The position numbers and the translations under genes are program-made. A stretch of DNA of 64,000 bases from Flaccisagitta enflata (Eukaryota > Chaetognatha > Sagittoidea > Aphragmophora): the NCBI GenBank assembly GCA_965153355.1, contig OZ231126.1, forward strand, positions 68,572,001 to 68,636,000, in the 5' to 3' direction. Positions 45,906 through 60,569 of the stretch are shown one piece after another. The notes under the pieces are model-generated. The model was given only the letters and a program-made list of their open reading frames with translations. It ran no database searches and was not told where the DNA came from. How positions within the stretch are numbered: position 1 is the first letter of the stretch; each line of letters begins with the position of its first letter.

Positions 45906-46129
45906 CTACATATCAAAATTAGTACATATCAAAAAATCATCGAATATCAGATCAGATATAGTCTTAATACCGCAGAACACTTTTCTGGCCCCGGGCTGTT
46001 CACCCTTCTTCAGACCACGACTCTTGTCTTTGCCGCGGACTCGCAAATATTCTTTTACACGGTTCTTATCAGGCAACTTAACTTCTTCGAAACATAATTT
46101 TTTCAGATGGCCCGTATTTAGTAATCGTA
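45906..46129 (-). CDS. Candidate last exon, basic C-terminal region (73 codons)
   Basis: Minus strand, after the acceptor TCTTCTAACTTAAG: RLLNTGHLKKLCFEEVKLP, DKNRVKEYLRVRGKDKSRG, LKKGEQPGARKVFCG, then IKTISDLIFDDFLICTNFDM and TAG. There is no ATG early in it. The first 50 residues are strongly charged and protein-like. The last 20 may be intron if GCCAGAAAA|GTGTTC is a donor. I recognise no family. It could be part of the same gene as the ORF just below it (45816-45625). Confidence 0.35.
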
Positions 46130-46254
46130 CTTAAGTTAGAAGATTTCGGCCTTCAGTAAAGTTGTACGAGATAATTTTAAACCTACATTCAATAACAAAC
46201 CATGACTTGGCGTGTTACCGGTGACAAGCAAAATCTACTTCACTCGTTTCTTTG

Positions 46255-46955
46255 TTTTCTTCTTTTTTCTATTCTTTTTTTTTCTTTCTCCTCTTCAGTC
46301 TTCAATCTGTCTCTCCATGTATATGTCACATGATCGATACATGCAGAGACACAGCCTATAAGTACAGAAGGAACCATTACAAGAGGTGTGGAGGGACCAA
46401 AATTGAAGCGCCCCTTTACAGCTCACACTACTGCTTATATATTTCTTTAATTTTGGTGGTGTTTTATACCTTAGATGGGGATTTTTAAAAATTCCACTAA
46501 AAACCTTTCCAAATCTTTAATTTTTCTCATTTTTAGAGCTTTAAAAAAAAACCAAGTTCTAGTGTAAAAAGGTCAATTATGGAAATTTTAGTGGAAGTCT
46601 CAAAAAAATCCTAAATGAAAAAAATTGTCTTCACTTAACATCTAAGGTATAAACCACCACCCAAAATAAAGAAATATATAAGCAGTAGTGTGAGCTGTAA
46701 GGGGGCGCTTCAATTTTGGTCCCTCCACACCTCTTGTAATGGTTCCTTCTGTACTTATAGGCTGTGTATCCAAAGGAATCCCAACACTGTTTAAAGTTTG
46801 TGATGCATGCATAGTTCTTATTCTATTGTTTCTATTTGTCGTGCACTTCCATTGTATCAATTCTGTTATCTTCAATGGGAAAAAAAGAGGAAGGTAACAG
46901 ATTGAAGACTGAAGAGGAGAAAGAAAAAAAAAGAATAGAAAAAAGAAGAAAATAA
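46255..46955. repeat. Large foldback, ~300-bp arms
   Basis: TTTTCTATTCTTTTTTTTTC at the left is mirrored at 46910-46945. Inner arms with AGGAACCATTACAAGAGGTG (46368) and CACCTCTTGTAATGGTTCCT (46728), and CACACTACTGCTTATATA with its mirror at 46673-46690. The loop is near 46560-46590. A fragment of one arm is at 36342. Confidence 0.88.
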
Positions 46956-46974
46956 AGAAGAGAGGGAGGGAGAG

Positions 46975-47182
46975 GGAGAGAGAGAGGCAGAGTAACTGAC
47001 ATCAAGAAACAGTTCAAGAGACATAAAGTGTATATACTAAGACATTTATGAAAAAAAAAAAATCTTTAGACCATGGCGTCAGAGTGCGTGGGAACATGCT
47101 CAAGGACTGTGCACAACATACACATAGCTTGATCAGTTTTAGCAAGCAAGTGATAGGGGATGCTGCAGTATAACAAGTGACG
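46975..47182. repeat. Segmental duplicate, copy 2
   Basis: Matches 41665-41896 over GAGGCAGAGTAACTGACATC to AACAAGTGACGC. After that this copy joins a family C element, while copy 1 joins a GCATCTCTA-ended element. Confidence 0.88.
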
Positions 47183-47388
47183 CGGGTCTCACAATATCAT
47201 TGTGGATGGGTGGGCAGGGGCATGCAACCACCATTCATACCCTCTCCCACCCCATGCATACTCACACATACTAACATTTACAACTGTATCATCAGTAATG
47301 CACATTTTCACATTTTTTACACAAGCATGACCAATGGACCAAAGGACCGACAAAGCCTCTTATAGAAGTGCGTGTTTGCAACTAAAAA
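47183..47388 (+). mobile_element. Family C element
   Basis: CAATATCATTGTGGATGGGT, a CCCACCCCATGC block, AAGCCTCTTATAGAAGTGCG and TGTTTGCAACT then AAAA. Confidence 0.68.
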
Positions 47389-47563
47389 TCACTGGAAAAA
47401 AAACGGAAAAACGGTGGTGGAAATGGAAAATCGCCAAAAATCGGTGGTGATTGAAAAGCCGAGTCACTCCTAACCTTAGTTGTATTGTTGTAAAGCGTTG
47501 TAAAATTACGATTAGATTTATGCGATTGTCGCGCGCTGGAAACGTTTCTCGACAAATCAACAC

Positions 47564-47565
<2 letters not shown>

Positions 47566-47642
<77 letters not shown>
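47566..47642. repeat. (GA)n microsatellite
   Basis: 38 GA units. Confidence 0.97.
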
Positions 47643-47646
<4 letters not shown>

Positions 47647-48220
47647 TATCAGGATCTGTTGCAAGTTGGATATAGCAATTTGTTTGACTACTAAAGAGCG
47701 GCTATGCCGAGCTACCTTAAAAATTCCTTTCATTCGCATAAGAATTGCCCTATTTAATTTGCGGTCAGATTGAATATACAGGTTTTGAAAATCAAGTAGT
47801 TCACTTTGACTTTTGACTTTGACTTTTGACTTTAGTTCACTTTTTGACAAGCTGTAACTTCTAAACGGTTTATGGAAACAGATCTGGAACTGGTCTAGAA
47901 TGGCAAAATTAAAAATTTAGTAAACTACTAAGAAAAAAAAGATCAATTATTTTTTCTATTTTTTTTTATGAAATAACAAAGAGGAATGACTTCTTCGACT
48001 TCAACTTTTACAATCATGACCACCTCTTCTTTATTGTTATGTCATTTCTTAATGAATAAAGACAGAAGAACCATCATAGTCTCATTTTGAAGATTTATTA
48101 TAGAGCTTTCAAACAGTCATGAATTTTGCTATGTTTTTCTCATTGGATGAATCAGAATATTCAAAAAAGATTCTGTTCTGTTTATTTTTTTCTGTGCTAT
48201 GGTTACACGCTCAAACACAC
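47643..48220. other. Spacer, nothing recognised
   Basis: A TTGACTTTTGACT tandem at 47800-47830; otherwise AT-rich single-copy-looking DNA. Confidence 0.35.
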
Positions 48221-48224
48221 ACAC

Positions 48225-48680
48225 CTGTCATGCAAATTTCGCAATGCGTATCACGGAACTCCCACATTTCACACCAGGCAACTTTCCGATGCAAGCCAAA
48301 GAAGTTTCGCGTTGCGCACCATACAACTTCCGCGTTTCGCGCTATGCAATTGCATTAAGTGCCACGCAATTACGTTGCATGCCACTCAACCTCAGCCTTG
48401 CGCGCCACGCACCCTCCGCGTTACGCGCCACAAAACTTCCATGTTACGCGCCTCGTAATTTCCGCGTTACACCCACGCAACTTCTGCATTGTGCGCCACG
48501 CAGCTATGTTGCACACTATGCAAATTTCTTGCTGCGCGTTACTCACATTCTTATTGCACGCGATTCAACCCTCATGTTGCGCGCAAAGCAACTACCACAT
48601 TATGCGCAATGCAACTTTTGCATCAAACAATATTCGCGTTGCACACATGTCACAAGCGGCTTTGCGTGATCTTTGTTCGA
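48225..48680. repeat. Degenerate ~22-bp minisatellite (GCGCCACGCAACTTCCGCGTT type)
   Basis: About 20 diverged units alternating CGCGTT(G/A)CGCG and CCACGCAACTT. Unusually GC-rich for this region. The three overlapping ORFs are read from the array. Confidence 0.85.
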
Positions 48681-48784
48681 GGTTTTATGGTATTTTTAAA
48701 TTTTGTATTTTGTGGGCCATGTCTTGTTTAGTGACCAGTATCTTTTGCTTTATGTACACCGCCATTCTTTCTTTGTTCTCTACT

Positions 48785-48880
48785 AGTTGTGGACACACAG
48801 CTCTATAAGAGGCTTTGTCCATCCGTCCGTCTGTCCATCCATCAGTCAGTCCGTCAGCACAAATCAGATAGTCGCAAAAG
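48785..48880 (-). mobile_element. Family A right-end fragment
   Basis: TAGTTGTGGACACACAGCTC then AAGAGGCTTTGTCCATCCG. It abuts a family B element. Confidence 0.65.
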
Positions 48881-49560
48881 CGTCAGATGGTCAGCGGTAC
48901 CCGTTGCCCCTTAGTTGGTGAATGTTAGATGTGAAGGTGAGAGGGGCAGCAGCCCCGAAGGAGCCGATGACCTATGCTTGGCTAGAATTTGAGTATTGAG
49001 GCTGGATTTTAGCACCAAGGAAGGGATTGGAGCCATGAGGTTGGAATTGGAGCCATGATGCTGGGGTTGGAGCCTCGGAGCTGGGTTTGGAGCCTTGAGG
49101 CTGGGATTGGAGCCCTAAAGCTGGTATTGGAGCCAGGGGGCTGGGATTGGAGCCTCAAGGCTGGGATTGAAGCTTCGAGGCTGGGATTGGAGTCTCAAGG
49201 CGGGGATTGGAGCCTCCAGGCTGGGATTGGAGCCTCGAGTCTTGGATTGGAGTCTTGAGTCTGGGATTGGAGCCTCAAGGCTGAGATTGGAGCCCCGTGG
49301 CTGAGATTGGAGCCTGGAGGCTGAGATTGGAGCCCGGAGGCTGGGATTGGAGCCATGACACTGGGAATGAAGCCTTGAGGCTTGGATATGATGCCTAAGG
49401 CTGGGATTTGAGCAGGAGGTTGAAATTTAGACTTCGAAGTCGGGGGGGGACGGAGAAAAAGAAGGAGAAGAAGAAGGAGAAGGAGAAAGTTTCCCATATA
49501 TGTGAAAGCATAGGTCATTGGCCCCATCGGGGCCGCTGCCCAAAAGCGGATAATGAGCGT
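48881..49560. mobile_element. Family B element with 20-bp minisatellite
   Basis: GGTCAGCGGTACCCGTTGCC, GGCAGCAGCCCCGAAGG and GATGACCTATGCTTG at left; GTGAAAGCATAGGTCA and CGGGGCCGCTGCCC at right. About 19 units of GAGGCTGGGATTGGAGCCT at 48990-49400. Confidence 0.82.
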
Positions 49561-49589
49561 TCGTTTGTTTGTGCCATTATTTGTTCATC

Positions 49590-49860
49590 CCCCCCCCTTT
49601 CGCTCAAGGCTTATATCCCAGCCTTAAGGCTCAAATCCCGGTAATAAGGTTCAAATCCCAGCCTGGAGGCTCAAATACCAGACTGGAAGCTCAAATACAA
49701 GACTCGGGGCTCCTATCCAAACATTCAGGCTCAAATCCCAACCTCAAGGCTCATATCCCAACCTTGAGGCTCAGCCTGGAGTCTCAAATCCCAGCCTCAA
49801 GGTTCAAATTTCAGCCAAAGGCCCAAATCCCAACCTCACAATCTCAACATCACCTCACAA
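49590..49860. repeat. GGCTCAAATCCCAGCCT minisatellite
   Basis: About 12 units of a 20-bp repeat in the opposite orientation to the preceding array. Confidence 0.85.
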
Positions 49861-49879
49861 CCAACATAAATAGTCGAAG

Positions 49880-50340
49880 CATTAGATGGTCTGCGGTACC
49901 CGTGCCCTGCCGTTAACAGGCTGTGCTGAAGTTGAGGGGAGCAGCATGTCTTCCGGCGTCGATTATTTGCAAGCTACACACATGGGAATTTCCCTCCTCC
50001 TTCCTTCTCCCTCCTCTGCGCCCCCCAGCCTCCAGGCTCCCATATCCCAGCCTGGAGGCCCACATCCCAGCCTCCCGAGGCCCAAATCCGTCTTGAGCCC
50101 AATCCTTGGACTGGAATCTGGGCCTTGGGGTTGGTATTTGGCCTGAGGGTGGGATTTGTGCTCAAGACTGACGGCCCCTTGATGGGCTGGGAAATGGGCC
50201 ACCAGGCTGAGATATGGGCCTGAAGGCTGGGGGGAGGGGGGGGGGTACAAAGAAAGAGAAGAAGGAGGAGAAAATTCCTCATATGTGTGAAAGGGGGGCG
50301 CTGCCCAAAAGCAGGACAGCGGGTATCGCTGACCACATAT
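49880..50340. mobile_element. Family B element
   Basis: GGTCTGCGGTACCCGTGCCC at left; CAGCGGGTATCGCTGACCA at right, a mirrored end. A CCTGGAGGC-type repeat array and a G10 block inside. Confidence 0.7.
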
Positions 50341-50870
50341 TGCCCTTGGGCGACTGGTTGCTCATGTTTGTGTCTGGGGGAAGAGGTATGCTAGTGGATG
50401 GGGGTTGGACGCCCCTGCCCACCCATCTGTAACAATATTTTGACCACGCATCACCATGCAAAATTTTAACGAAAATGACCAATGACCAAGTAGTTGACGA
50501 ACAAATTGACGAAGCTGTTGGTCGAGCGAGTTGAAATTTGGCTAGTATGTGCGTGATGTTTAGCTGAATGATCATGCAGAATTTCATAGATATTGGCCAG
50601 GTAGTTGCTGAGATGTAGCCGTTTAAAGTTGACAGTACCTTCAGTAGCTGCTGTTGACGACCAACTTGGCGTTGTTCTTTTCTTTCTCATTTGTGATATA
50701 ATCAGTATTTGTGTTTGATACTTCAGACGTACTCAACCTTGTCCTCATGATCTTGTTTTCTTTTCTAAGCTATATTGTCGCGGACACACGACTCTAGAAC
50801 TTGCCATTTCGGTCGGTCGATTGGTCATTTGGTCCGTGGGTCATAAAGTTGTTTTTCCGGGTTTTCCTTT
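50341..50870. other. Spacer with family C and A fragments
   Basis: A C-type end (CCCCTGCCCACCCATCTG, 50408-50440) and an A hairpin (TGTCGCGGACACACGACT at 50776). No gene supported. Confidence 0.4.
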
Positions 50871-51492
50871 TCTGACCCGAGTTCATATTTAGAAATCCAA
50901 CTAATTTTCACGATTTGTTCTTGTTGTTGTTGTTGTAATTGTCATCTTCAGCACTTTTAATAGGAGCAGCGGCGGTGGTAAAAGTGCTGAAGATGACAAT
51001 TACAACAACAACGACAAGAACAAAACGTGAACATTACAGGTCAGAGCGTAATTGAATGCGAGGCCCCCTTGAAAACTGTAGCAGACCCCCTACTGCCCAG
51101 TATGTTGAAGCTAGGGGTATGGTTGAGGTATCATTTGAAAGCTTATGAAAAAACAAATGGCGCCATCAGAGCGTTTTTTTTAGTTTTGAGCCCTGACTAA
51201 AATTACAGCACTTTAAAGGTGTAAAAATTGACTTTTTTGGTTTTTTTTAAAAAAAGCTAAATTTGATACCTTGAAGAGCTTTAACTTGAGCTAGGGAACA
51301 AAATTCAAAAAACCCTCTGATGGCGCCATTTATACTCTCATAAGCTTTCAAATGATACCTCAATCATAACCCTAGCTTCAACCTACTGGGCTGTAGAGGG
51401 TCTGCTACAGTTATCTTTCCTGAAAGTGGGGGCCTCTCGTTCAAATACGCTCTGATCTGTAGTTGGATTTCTAAATATGAACTCGGGTCAGA
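50871..51492. repeat. Foldback element 1 (622 bp)
   Basis: Terminal TCTGACCCGAGTTCATATTT is mirrored at 51473-51492. A second pair (CATTTGAAAGCTTATGA / TCATAAGCTTTCAAATG) and a third small hairpin (TTGTCATCTTCAGCACTTTTA, 50940-51000) are nested inside. Confidence 0.88.
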
Positions 51493-52074
51493 ACGGGGAA
51501 ATTGAATACCGAATGAGATTTATGCATTCCGTCGATATATGTTTCCCCTATTTTGAAAACTGGTACTTTGCTACAGAATCTTTACTCCAGTGCGTTTTTC
51601 CCCCTATATCCCTTTTTGATATGACTTTGCCATCGTGTGATTATCATGTCTCGGAAATAAATCCATTTGATAATTCCAAAATTCCTGCCCACCAACCGCG
51701 ACTGAGTGGAATTGTATGCGGCCTTGTTTTTAGTTACTTTCAATGTTTGTGATCGGGAAAAAAGTTGAAGTCTGTCTTCGACTTTTTGACATATTGAAGA
51801 GAAACAGGGTTTTCATTTTCTTATGAGGAAGTTGCGGGACTCTACCGAGCGATTGCACCCTTGAATAAAATTGATAGGGTAAATAAATTTGATAATTCTC
51901 TTTCATTTGGCGCCAAGCGGAATGCTCTACGACAAATATTTTTTGTACTACAATCTTTTAAAGATTTATTTACAAAAATTCAATGGAATTTTTTTCGATT
52001 TTTTTTTTTTTTTGTAGGATCAATAAAGGAGTGTATTTATGTTTACTTGAGCATGCAAATACAAAAAAAAGATG

Positions 52075-52846
52075 TTTACCCTGCTTTCAAAAAGCAACTG
52101 GAACCAGCAAAACCTTTATTGTTTCTAAAGTATTGATATTTAGAAATCCAGCTTGGATTTATCTAAAAGCACATAACCTACCATTTGTTCATGCAAAATT
52201 TTGAAGCAGTGGCTCAAGCAGTTAAGCATCCACTTGATTTTGAAATTTGATGGAATTTGATGAAATTTTGCTTAAAATTGTTTTTTCCAACCCATTTGCA
52301 TCAATAAAAATTAGTTAGTTTTATCAACATTGAACAAAAATGACCAATTGGTCGTAATTGAGTAGTGATTGACCTCTGTGTTGCATGTGTTTTGATTTCC
52401 TACAAATTTCAAAGAAATTTACGCCTTTTTTGACAAAAAAACCTTGTCAGATCTAAAAAAAACAGAAGAAAAATTGGATCTTCCACATAAATAACTCAAA
52501 TTTGATTTTTTTTCCTTAGTGATACATAAATCTAGATTAATATCTATGTTTCAGCACCAATCTGGATATTTTTATCACATTTATAAGGAAATGACAGTGT
52601 TTTAAAGTTATGGAACTCTAGCTATTGATTTCATTAGGAACCTTTCATTGGGCTCACAACATTTTTACTCGAAATTGTGTGGAAGCCAAACTGCTTAAGC
52701 TACTACAATGAAATTTTGCATGAACAAATGGTAGGTTATGTGCTTTTAGACAAATCCAAGCTGGATTTCTAAATATGAATACTTTAGACACAATAAAGGA
52801 CAATAAAGGCTTTGCTGGTTCCAGTTGCTTTTGAAACCAGGGTACG
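52075..52846. repeat. Foldback element 2 (~770 bp)
   Basis: TTTACCCTGCTTTCAAAAAG and AAGCACATAACCTACCATTT are mirrored at 52715-52846 (AAATGGTAGGTTATGTGCTT). GATATTTAGAAATCCAGCTTG also resembles the end of element 1. Confidence 0.85.
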
Positions 52847-53004
52847 AGCACAGCTGCTTATCTGTGAGGGCGTTTTTGAGCATTTTAGCTCATTCAGCTC
52901 ACTTAGCTTGTTTGTTTTGTTTTTTTCGATTTTAAACAGGATTAAAAAAATGTTTTGATTTAAGCATATAAACGGCCAGAAGTCTCACTTGCAAAATTCT
53001 TTAA

Positions 53005-53980
53005 AAAAAAAATGGACCCATCCCAGATTTTTGCACAGGGACCCTAAAAAGGCCAGAACAAGATTCTGATGTTCATTTTGACCTAACTTAGTTAAAAAAA
53101 AAAGAAACGGCTTTATTGCAAAAACGGCTATTTTCCCAAAAATAGTATTAAATGAAATTTTTTTGACTTCTTTATTACAGAAACATAAAGTCCCATTAGT
53201 AATTGATATTTGAGTGACTCCAGAACACTTTTGAATTATCTATGAGGTTCAAAAACAGCATTAAAATGCTCAAAAATGAAGAAATGACCTAAAAATTAAA
53301 AATAAAAAATTGTCAAACTGATGTTTTGGAACAGTTTCTTAGGATAAAATATGCTGTCATATGAATTTTATCGATTTGTTAAAAACATAGCCGTGATAAG
53401 CGAAAAACGCAAAACCGCAATATGCAAATGAGGTCAAAGTGCGGTTTTTGGCAAAAATGGCTTTGGAAAGGTAAGTGACTCAATATTTTATTGTGTTTAG
53501 CTTTTATAAAAAGAAAAAAACATGTTTTGCCATTTTTTGGAAAAATCGCACTTAGATCTCATTTGCATATTGCGGTTTTGTTTCGCTATCATGCCATGTT
53601 TTTTAAGTAAATCAATGAAATTCATACTGACAGCATATTTTTCCCTTATGTTCCAAATCATCAGTTTTGACGATTTTCAATTCCTGTCATTTCTTCATTT
53701 TGAGCATTTTAATGCATATTTTTGAACCATAGACCTATTAAAATTCTACATTCACATTCACTCAAATATCAATTACTATTGGTACTTAATGCTTCTAACA
53801 AAAAGGGCCAAAATATTTCATTTAATGCCATTTTTTAGGAAAAATATTGTTTTTGCACTAAAACCTCGTTTCTTTTTTTTTTTTTGGCTCAAGTTGGCTC
53901 AAATGAACATCAGAATCTTGTTCTACAGCCTTTAGGTCCCCTGTGCAAAAAATGTGGATGGGTCCATTTTTTTTTTTCAT
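53005..53980. repeat. Foldback element 3 (~970 bp, ~460-bp arms)
   Basis: AATGGACCCATCC / GGATGGGTCCATT at the tips; ATTTGCATATTGCGGTTTTG opposite CAAAACCGCAATATGCAAAT near the loop at about 53490. Arms are about 80% alike, so it is older than a recent copy. Confidence 0.88.
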
Positions 53981-54029
53981 AACCCTTAAAATTGAGATTT
54001 TCTCCATCGAGATTCCTGGGCCGTAATAC

Positions 54030-54150
54030 AAGAAAGCATGTCAGTGAGCAAAGCTGGTTGTTTTGTCTGAATTATTTGAATATTTCAGCTCATCTAGCCT
54101 TTATTTGGTCAGTCCTATTTCCTGATTTTCAGTACAACGCGATCAACAAT
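54030..54150. repeat. Segment repeated inverted at 61.4-61.6 kb
   Basis: CATGTCAGTGAGCA, TTTCAGCTCATCTAGC and AGTCCTATTTCCTGATTTTC correspond to the reverse complement of about 61455-61565. Confidence 0.7.
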
Positions 54151-54477
54151 TTTAGTCGCGTGCACGCGACTCTACATCCCGCTTTGTCGGTCCGTTGGTC
54201 GGTCGGTCCCCTTTTACTTTTTGTCCATTACGCCATTTTAAGTCATTTTAAGTCATTCTAAGTCATTTTGTCAATGGAAAAGTCATATTGAGTTGGTTGG
54301 TTGGTCTGTCCCCTTTTTGCTTTTTTGACCATTTTGTCCTTTTTTGAGTCATTTATATTCATGTTAATTCATTTTAATTCATATTAATTCATTTTAAGTC
54401 ATTTAAGTCATTTTAAGTCATTTTAAGTCATTCTAAGTTATTTGAAGTCATTTTGCCATATGGTCTGTCCCCTTAGT

Positions 54478-54850
54478 TGCCTTGCCCCGAGGCCGATGAC
54501 CTATGCTTTCACATATGCAGAAATTTCTCCTTCTTCCTCTTCGTACCCCCCCTCAGACGAGGCCCATGTCTCAGCCTCGCATTCCAAATTCCAGCCTGGA
54601 GGCTCAACCCAGCCTGGAGGCTCAAATCCGAGTCCTGAGGCTCAAATCTGAGTCCTGAGGCTCAAATCCCAGCCTGGAGGCTCAAACTTCAGCCCAAGGG
54701 GCCCCTAATTCCAGCCTTTGAGGCTCAAATAAAACAAAGAGCAGTCATTTCCCTTCGGGGCCGCTGCCCCTCTAACCACCTCACACCCACATAAACTCAC
54801 ATAGGGGCAACGGGTACCGCTGACCATCTAACGCTTTTGCGACTATTACT
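54478..54850. mobile_element. Family B element nested in long A
   Basis: GCCTTGCCCCGAGGCCGATG and ACCTATGCTTTCACATAT at left; TTCGGGGCCGCTGCCCC and GGGTACCGCTGACCATCTAA at right; GAGGCTCAAATCC array inside. Confidence 0.75.
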
Positions 54851-54869
54851 TTCTTGTCCATTACATCCT

Positions 54870-55465
54870 TTTTGGGCAGCAGCCCCAAAGGGCCGATGTC
54901 CTGTGGGACACAGGGGGTAATTTCCAGACGTCCGTCCGTCAGTCCGTCCGTCCGTCCTTCCATCCGTCCCCCCCCCGGTTGGCCATCGAGGCCTAAAATC
55001 CTCACTCTCAGGCCTGATTTAGGCCCTCTAAGCCCTCAAATCAGCCCTCCAAGCCTCAAATCCGCCTTCCAGGCCTCAAATCAGCCCTCCACACCTCAAA
55101 TCAGCTCTCCAGGCCTCAAATCAGCTCTAAAATCAGCTTTCCAGGCATCAAATCTGCTCTCCAGCCCAAAAATCAGCACTCCAGGCCTCAAATCAGCCCT
55201 CCAGGCCTCCAATCTGCCCCTAATGCCTCAAGCCTACCCCTGGATCTCATATCTAATCTTCAGGCCTAAAATCTTCCCCCTAAACCTCAAATCCTTCTTA
55301 GGCCTGATATATCTCCTCAGGACGTCTGAAATTACCCCCTGTGTCTCATGGTGACATCGTGGCCCTTTGGGGCCGCTGCCCTGCTCTCAGTCCACTACTT
55401 CACTTGATCACCCCAAGCAGGGCATCGGGTACCGCTGACCATGTGCGATCCTTGGATGACTAGTT
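54870..55465. mobile_element. Family B element (CCTGTGGGACACAGGGG subtype) nested in long A
   Basis: GGCAGCAGCCCCAAAGGGCC and GTCCTGTGGGACACAGGGGG at left; CCCCCTGTGTCTCATGG, CTTTGGGGCCGCTGCCC and GGGTACCGCTGACCATGTGC at right. CCTCAAATCAGCCCTCCAGG array inside. Confidence 0.75.
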
Positions 55466-55469
55466 TGAG

Positions 55470-56560
55470 TCATTTTGATTCATTTAAATTCATTTTAAGT
55501 CATTTTAGGTCATTCTAAGTCATTCTAAGTCATTTTAAGTCATTTTAAGTTGGTTGGTTGGTCTGTCCCCTTTTACTTTTTTGTCCATTACATCCTTTTT
55601 GATTCCATTTTGATTCATTTTAAGTCACTTTAAGTCATTCTAAGTCATTTCAAGTCATTTTAAGTCATTTTAAGTCGGTTGGTTGGTCTGTCCCCTTTTT
55701 ACTTTTTTGTCCATTACATCCTTTTTTTTTGAGCCATTTTGATTCATTTTAATTCATTTAAGCTATTTTAGGTCATTCAAGTCATTCTAGTCATTTTAAG
55801 TCATTTTAAGTTGCTGGTTGGTCTTGTCCCTTTTTTACTTTTGTCCATTACATCCTTTTTGAGTCATTTTGATTCATTTTAAGTCATTTTAAGTCATTCT
55901 AAGTCATTCTAAGTCATTCTAAGTCATTCTAAGTCATTCTAAATCATTCTAAGTCATTTTAAGTCATTTTAAGTCGGTTGGTTGGTCTGTCCCCTTTTTA
56001 CTTTTTTTGTCCATTACATCCCTTTTTAGAGTCAATTTAATTTAGTTTAAGTCATGTTAAGTCAATCTAAGTCATTCTAAGTCATTCTAAGTCATTTTAA
56101 GTTTGTTGGTTGGTCTGTCCCCTTTTTTGTCCATAACGTCCTTTTTTAAGACATTTTAATTCAGTATATCAATTCATATCATCTCAAGTGATTTTAAGTC
56201 ACTTTGAGTCATTTCAAGTCATTTTAAGTCATTTTAAGTTATTTTAAGTCAATGTAAGTCATTTCAGTCACTTGAGGCATTTTAATCATTTTAGGTCAAT
56301 TCAAGTCAATTTAGGCCATTTTAAGTCAATTTAAGTCTTTTTAGGTCATTTTAAGTCATTTTAAATCATTTAAATTCAAAGAAAGTCAATTTAAGTCACG
56401 TGGTCATTTTAGTCATTTGAAGTCATATTAAGTCAATTTGACTCAATTTGAGTCAATTAAAATTATTCTAAGTCAATTTTAGTCAATTCTAGTCATTTAG
56501 GTCATTGTGGTCATTTTAGTCATTTCATTTGGTCATTATAGTCTAGAAAGTCATATTCAG
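55470..56560. repeat. AAGTCATTTT minisatellite with a higher-order ~140-bp period
   Basis: 10-bp units grouped by the phrase GGTTGGTCTGTCCCCTTTTT then TTTTTGTCCATTACATCC, repeated at about 55552, 55675, 55810, 55975 and 56105. Confidence 0.9.
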
Positions 56561-56924
56561 TCATTATTGGTTGTTATAGGTTATTACGTAATCAAGCACC
56601 AAAGGTCATTATGCAGTTATAGGTAAATATAGGTAATCATAGGGTATTATAGGTAATCATTGGTTCTTATAGGTCAATATCTAATCATAAGTAATTTTAG
56701 GTCATTAGATTAATTAAAGGTAATGATAGCTAATTATTGGAAATCATAATCATTTTAAAGGGAATTATCAGTTATTATAGGTATAAGTAATTATAACTCA
56801 CTGTAGGAAATTATAGGTTTTGTAATCATAGGTAATTACTAGTGATTATAGATGATCTAGTAATTATGTAAGTCCTGCACGCGACTTATAGGTGTTGGCC
56901 TTGTTTTATTTGATCTGACAAATA

Positions 56925-57030
56925 AAAAAGATTCAATGACTGAAGATAAAAGCATGGTGAAAAGTCACTAGTGCTTATGACTTTTTTCCTCACGGCGACA
57001 GCCGCCATTACTGGTAGAATCTGTACATTA
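56925..57030. repeat. MFS gene 5' flank, repeated inverted at 61.3 kb
   Basis: AAAGCATGGTGAAAAGTCAC, CTTATGACTTTTTTCC and GCCGCCATTACTGG match the reverse complement of about 61305-61400. Confidence 0.75.
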
Positions 57031-57043
57031 AGCTGAGAGCAAA

Positions 57044-60436
<3,393 letters not shown>

Positions 60437-60443
60437 AGAGGTC

Positions 60444-60510
60444 TAGATAATAGATGGTTTGAGATGGTTAGAGATGGTTAGAGATGGTTAGATAACTGAT
60501 GGTTAGAGGT
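60444..60510. repeat. GATGGTTAGA tandem
   Basis: About five copies of a 10-bp unit just inside the intron after MFS exon 4. Confidence 0.85.
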
Positions 60511-60569
60511 CTAGATAATCAACAGTCGAATCAACAGTAGCGCTGGAAGAAGTTTTCTACTGTCATGTA

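Larger units (their letters stand above)
54153..56908 (-). mobile_element. Long family A element with minisatellites and nested B elements
   Basis: Hairpin TTTAGTCGCGTGCACGCGACT at 54153; opposite end CTGCACGCGACTTATAGGTG then TTGGCCTTGTTTT at 56908, matching the ends of 11004-12222. Inside: AAGTCATTTTAAGTCATTCT arrays, a recurring GGTTGGTTGGTCTGTCCCCTT spacer every 120-150 bp (six copies), and two family B elements. Confidence 0.75.
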
